From NCBI RefSeq assembly GCF_004368785.1, contig NZ_SODM01000004.1, positions 236,521-300,520 of the forward strand: a DNA stretch of 64,000 bases, given 5' to 3'. How positions within the stretch are numbered: position 1 is the stretch's first letter; each line of letters starts with the position of its first letter. Below, piece after piece: positions 60,855 to 64,000 of the stretch. The notes under the pieces are model-generated. The model searched no databases. It saw only the letters and a list, made by a program, of their open reading frames with translations, and was not told the DNA's origin. A program made the translations under genes and the position numbers. This DNA comes from Flavobacterium sp. 270 (GTDB taxonomy: Bacteria; Bacteroidota; Bacteroidia; Flavobacteriales; Flavobacteriaceae).

Positions 60855-63299
60855 TTAAGGTTTTAAGTCCGTGAATTTTAAATCAGACTCAAAGGCTTTT
60901 TTTACTTTTTCAACAGTCAGTTCATTATCAACAGAAAATGAAGCTGTTTGTTTGATATTTAAAGAGGATGCCCCAACCAAAACTTTATACGTTCCCGCTT
61001 CTGCAATCCATGCGCTTTTGCCTTCTAAAAATGAAGCCAAATCTTTTGGAGATAAAGTGAAAGTTAATGTTTGGCTTTCTCCCGGTTTTAATTCTTTTGT
61101 TTTACCAAAAGCTTTTAATTCTTCTTTTGGTTTGTCTATAGATTTAGACGGAGCATTTAAATACAATTGAACCACTTCTTTTCCAGCCGTTTTTCCACTG
61201 TTTTTTACTGTAACCGAAACCGTTAATTTATCTTTAAAAGTTGAAGAACTTACTTTTATTCCAGAATATGCAAAAGTGGTGTACGAACTTCCGAAACCAA
61301 ACTCGTAAGAAGGTTTTACATTAAAAGTATTATAATAACGATATCCCACATAAACGCCTTCTTCGTATGTAACTTCTTTCGGATCATTTGCCGGAAGTCC
61401 CAACCAATTTTTTGCTGACGGCGTATCTTCATATTTCATTGGGAAAGTCATCGTTAATTTCCCGGACGGATTTACTTTTCCGGAAAAAACATCTGCTACA
61501 GAGTTTCCTCCTTCTTGTCCCGGCTGCCATGACAATAAAATTGCATCTACTTTGTCTTTCCAGCTTGCGGTTTCGATAACGCCGCCAATATTCATAATTA
61601 CAACAACTTTTTTCCCTTTAGCATGAAAAGCTTCAGATACATTGTTGATTAATTCAATTTCATCCTGAGCCAGATTAAAATCGTTATCAACAGTACGATC
61701 TCCGCCTTCGCCAGAATTTCTTCCCAAAGTAATTATTGCCAAATCAGATGATGAAGCTTTCTCGTTTACTAAAGATTTATCCAGTTTTAATTCCGGTAAT
61801 CTTTGCGGTAAAGCCAAAATTCCTTTATTACGACGACTTTCTAATTCTGCTGCTTTTTCTTTTGCTACAAACGGCGTGTACAACGTTTTTAATTCTCCGT
61901 CAAGCGGATAACCAGCTTTCGTTAAACCTTCGATTAAAGAAACCGTATAAGCTTCGTTTACGTCGCCGCTTCCAGTTCCTCCAGAAATAAAATCGTAGGA
62001 TGTCACACCAAAAACTGCTACTTTTCCTTTTTTATTGGTAAAAGGTAAAACGTTTTGATCATTTTTCAGCAAAATCATTCCTTCAGAAGCTGCTTGTCTG
62101 GTGATCTGAGCATTTTCTTTTAAGTTAGGTTTATCCGAATATTTATAGTTTTCCATAATCGGAGATTTCAAAACCAATTCTAAAATACGCTGTACATTAC
62201 TATCTACAGCTTCTTTAGAAAGTTTTCCGTTTTTCATGTTCTCCTCAATCGCTTTTCTTTGCGCAGGAATTCCCGGCATCAACAAATCGTTTCCCGCTTC
62301 TAATTGCTGTGTAACATTACTTGAGCCTGCGCTGATAGATTGAAAACCTGCAAATCCGCCAAACCAGTCTGTCATTACAATTCCTTTAAAACCCCATTCT
62401 TTACGCAGAATATCTGTCAATAAATCTTTTCTGGCAGAAGTATAAGTTCCGTTGATTAAATTGTACGAAGACATAACCGTCCACGGATCAGATTCTTTTA
62501 CCGTAATTTCAAAACCTTTCAGATAAATTTCACGCATGGCTCTTTCGCTGATATGTTCGTTAATCGAAAGGCGATTGGTTTCCTGATTGTTTGCTGCAAA
62601 ATGCTTGATAGAAGTCCCTACTCCATTCGACTGAATTCCTTTTACCATCGCCGACGCAATTTTTCCTGCAACCAACGGATCTTCAGAATAATATTCGAAA
62701 TTTCTGCCACACAAAGGATTTCTGTGAATGTTTAGCGCCGGAGCCAATAATACATCAACACCATATTCTTTTACTTCATTTCCCATTGCTTTTCCAACAG
62801 TCTGAATCAATGCTTCGTTCCAGGTTGAAGCCAAAGCTGTTCCTACCGGAAACGCAGTACAGTAATAGGTATTTTTATCGTTTTCACGAATGGGTTTTAT
62901 GCGAAGTCCCGCAGGACCATCGGCCACAATTATCGCTGGAATTCCTAAACGTTTGATTTCGTAAGTTCCTCCTGCAGCGCCCGGAACACGTCCTTCTACT
63001 GCGCCAACAACGGGAGTTAAACCATCAAAACCGGGCATTCCGGTTCCCATCACAAAATTTGCTTTTTCTTCATCAGTCATTTTTTTGACCAAATCGGCTG
63101 CGCGTTCGTGTATAGAAAGACGCGTGTCTTCGTAAATATCGAGTTTTCCATTTTGGTTTAAATCCTTAAATGTAAAACCGTTAATCGTAATTAATTGAGG
63201 AACATTTCCGTCATTCGGAACTGTATTCCAAGATAAATTCGAAAGTATCAAAGCGGTCAAAAGAGATACCCGAGCTGTTTTTGTAATGGTGTGTTTCAT
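60855..63299 (-). CDS. GH3-family beta-glycosidase
   Basis: 814 residues with an N-terminal signal sequence (VSLLTALILSNLSW). Domains: N-terminal TIM barrel with GRNFEYYSEDPLVAGKIASA, IKHFAANNQETNRLSINEHI and nucleophile Asp in GFKGIVMTDWFGGFAGF; second alpha/beta domain with LLKNDQNVLPFTNKKGKVAV and TLGRNSGEGGDRTVDNDFNL; C-terminal fibronectin-III-like domain. Likely beta-glucosidase or beta-xylosidase. It is transcribed singly, divergent from the Nudix-like gene, and a 21-nt palindrome lies in its upstream region. It does not carry the direct-repeat operator of the pectin operons. Confidence 0.93.
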   Translation of the reverse strand: MKHTITKTARVSLLTALILSNLSWNTVPNDGNVPQLITINGFTFKDLNQNGKLDIYEDTRLSIHERAADLVKKMTDEEKANFVMGTGMPGFDGLTPVVGAVEGRVPGAAGGTYEIKRLGIPAIIVADGPAGLRIKPIRENDKNTYYCTAFPVGTALASTWNEALIQTVGKAMGNEVKEYGVDVLLAPALNIHRNPLCGRNFEYYSEDPLVAGKIASAMVKGIQSNGVGTSIKHFAANNQETNRLSINEHISERAMREIYLKGFEITVKESDPWTVMSSYNLINGTYTSARKDLLTDILRKEWGFKGIVMTDWFGGFAGFQSISAGSSNVTQQLEAGNDLLMPGIPAQRKAIEENMKNGKLSKEAVDSNVQRILELVLKSPIMENYKYSDKPNLKENAQITRQAASEGMILLKNDQNVLPFTNKKGKVAVFGVTSYDFISGGTGSGDVNEAYTVSLIEGLTKAGYPLDGELKTLYTPFVAKEKAAELESRRNKGILALPQRLPELKLDKSLVNEKASSSDLAIITLGRNSGEGGDRTVDNDFNLAQDEIELINNVSEAFHAKGKKVVVIMNIGGVIETASWKDKVDAILLSWQPGQEGGNSVADVFSGKVNPSGKLTMTFPMKYEDTPSAKNWLGLPANDPKEVTYEEGVYVGYRYYNTFNVKPSYEFGFGSSYTTFAYSGIKVSSSTFKDKLTVSVTVKNSGKTAGKEVVQLYLNAPSKSIDKPKEELKAFGKTKELKPGESQTLTFTLSPKDLASFLEGKSAWIAEAGTYKVLVGASSLNIKQTASFSVDNELTVEKVKKAFESDLKFTDLKP

Positions 63300-63358
63300 A
63301 GTTGAAGTTTTAAATCCTTTTTAGGAAATGAAAGCTTTAATTCTTTTTAAAAAATATC

Positions 63359-63379
63359 ATTGCTTCATTATGAAGCAAT
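63359..63379. promoter_or_regulatory. 21-nt perfect palindrome upstream of GH3
   Basis: ATTGCTTCAT-T-ATGAAGCAAT at 63359-63379, 10-nt arms around one central base, 60 nt upstream of the GH3 ATG in the 288-nt divergent gap. It may be an operator for the adjacent Nudix-like regulator, or a leader hairpin. No clear -7/-33 promoter for GH3 was found; a TAAATTTG box at 63563-63570 may serve the Nudix-like gene. Confidence 0.5.
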
Positions 63380-63587
63380 ATTAATTACTTTTTTTCATAT
63401 CAGCAAATAAAACGTTCTTAAATTTCACATAAACCAATGTAAATCAATAACAAATATCAAATTAGCAATACTTTTATCATTTTAATAATAAGAAAATCTT
63501 TTCTCAACAGGAATATATCCGAACATTGAATTATTTACATGATATTTAAAATTGAAAAAGATTAAATTTGAAAATAATTACAGCATA

Positions 63588-64000
63588 ATGGAATTCAAAA
63601 AATTAATTGAAAAGCGGTCTGAAGAGTATTGGAAAAATTATATTCCGACACTTTCTATTGACTGCGTTATTTTCAGTTTTCACGAAACTACACTTCAGGT
63701 TTTGATTCTTAAAATGAAAGAGCAGGACAATTGGGGACTTCCGGGCGGTTACGTAAAAAAGGAAGAGAATGTTGATGAAGCTGCTGTACGTATCTTAAAA
63801 GACCGAACTGGAACTGAAAATATCTATCTGCAGCAATTTTATACTTTTGGAAATTTAAAGCGTTCTGAAAGCGCTTTTGAAGATTATAGCGATGCTCTTT
63901 GGCACAAACAGCGTTTTGTATCTATTGGGTATTTTGCCTTGGCAGAACATTCGAATGTAAAGATGATTGTTGATGAATATTCTAACTTAGTTGAATGGCA
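63588..64000 (+). CDS. Nudix-fold protein, NrtR/AraR-like probable regulator, 3' end cut by window
   Basis: Starts at ATG 63588 (MEFKKLIEKRSEEYWKNYIP) and runs open to the window end, 137 codons seen. The Nudix fold is clear: LSIDCVIFSFHETTLQVLIL, NWGLPGGYVKKEENVDEAAV. The Nudix box, normally Gx5Ex7REUxEExGU, here reads Gly54, Glu60, Arg68-Ile69, Asp72-Arg73, Gly75: the metal-binding Glu pair is lost, so pyrophosphatase activity is unlikely. Degenerate Nudix proteins with a C-terminal winged helix are the NrtR regulators, and one Bacteroides member controls arabinose use. The winged helix would lie beyond the window, so a regulatory role is inferred. Confidence 0.75.
   Translation, partial: MEFKKLIEKRSEEYWKNYIPTLSIDCVIFSFHETTLQVLILKMKEQDNWGLPGGYVKKEENVDEAAVRILKDRTGTENIYLQQFYTFGNLKRSESAFEDYSDALWHKQRFVSIGYFALAEHSNVKMIVDEYSNLVEW

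Noticed and set aside
63506..63521. AACAGGA half-site before the Nudix-like gene as a fourth regulon operator
   Set aside because: Only the first half matches; the second CAGG and the 24-nt spacing to a -7 TA are absent.

Overview
The window is a low-GC chromosomal segment of a Bacteroidota bacterium, most likely a Flavobacterium or close relative. Supporting signs are one SusC/SusD pair, promoters of the Bacteroidota type (TTG about 19-20 nt upstream of TAnnTTTG), very weak Shine-Dalgarno use, and many intergenic palindromes of the kinds common in flavobacterial genomes (GCAGATTT, TCTCGCAAAG and TGTCATT families). No rRNA, tRNA, CRISPR array or transposase gene was seen.

Positions 1 to 39,278 are a pectin utilisation locus read almost wholly on the minus strand as two long operons. 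Operon 1 starts at susC (16,603) and continues susD, pectate lyase, DUF3826 protein, second pectate lyase, an unassigned beta-helix protein, GH140-type apiosidase, and a GH28 gene cut by the window start. Operon 2 starts at GH78 (39,278) and continues with two beta-propeller proteins, GH2, GH106, a carbohydrate acetylesterase, a DUF5703 protein, a large PL1 lyase, GH127 and a CE8 pectin methylesterase, ending at a clear terminator at 17,181-17,212. This enzyme set (apiosidase, rhamnosidases, GH127, GH141, PL1, CE8, GH28) fits complex pectin with rhamnogalacturonan II side chains.

Positions 39,531 to 49,395 hold an AraC-type regulator divergent from a fosmidomycin-resistance-like MFS pump, then a third minus-strand operon (GH141 fused to an L-rhamnose-mutarotase-like domain, a Gfo/Idh/MocA oxidoreductase, a sodium:solute symporter), then a plus-strand GH28. 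The starts of all three minus-strand operons share one 16-nt direct repeat, AACAGGAnnGnnCAGG, placed exactly 24 nt upstream of the TA of a -7 box. It is probably the operator of one regulon.

Positions 49,560 to 60,636 are a divergent catabolic locus. Leftward: zinc alcohol dehydrogenase, SDR dehydrogenase and a fuconolactonase-like amidohydrolase. Rightward: a solute-binding-protein-like gene, two tandem family III CoA-transferases, a second solute-binding-protein-like gene, Gfo/Idh/MocA oxidoreductase, MaoC hydratase/dehydratase and a FucP-type permease. Both binding-protein-like products lack any signal peptide (in-frame stops lie just upstream of each start) and no ABC permease or ATPase is nearby, so they appear to act in the cytoplasm beside the CoA-transferases. 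The two arms are controlled from mirror-image promoters with matching TGTAAATTTTACA palindromes. This is the best candidate for an undescribed system: a CoA-thioester route for a deoxysugar or sugar acid released from pectin.

The right end has a GH3 glucosidase divergent from a partial Nudix-fold protein whose Nudix box has lost its metal-binding glutamates, so it is probably a regulator. Repeats are conspicuous: nearly every gap larger than about 80 nt carries a palindrome, and several are nested inside one another.
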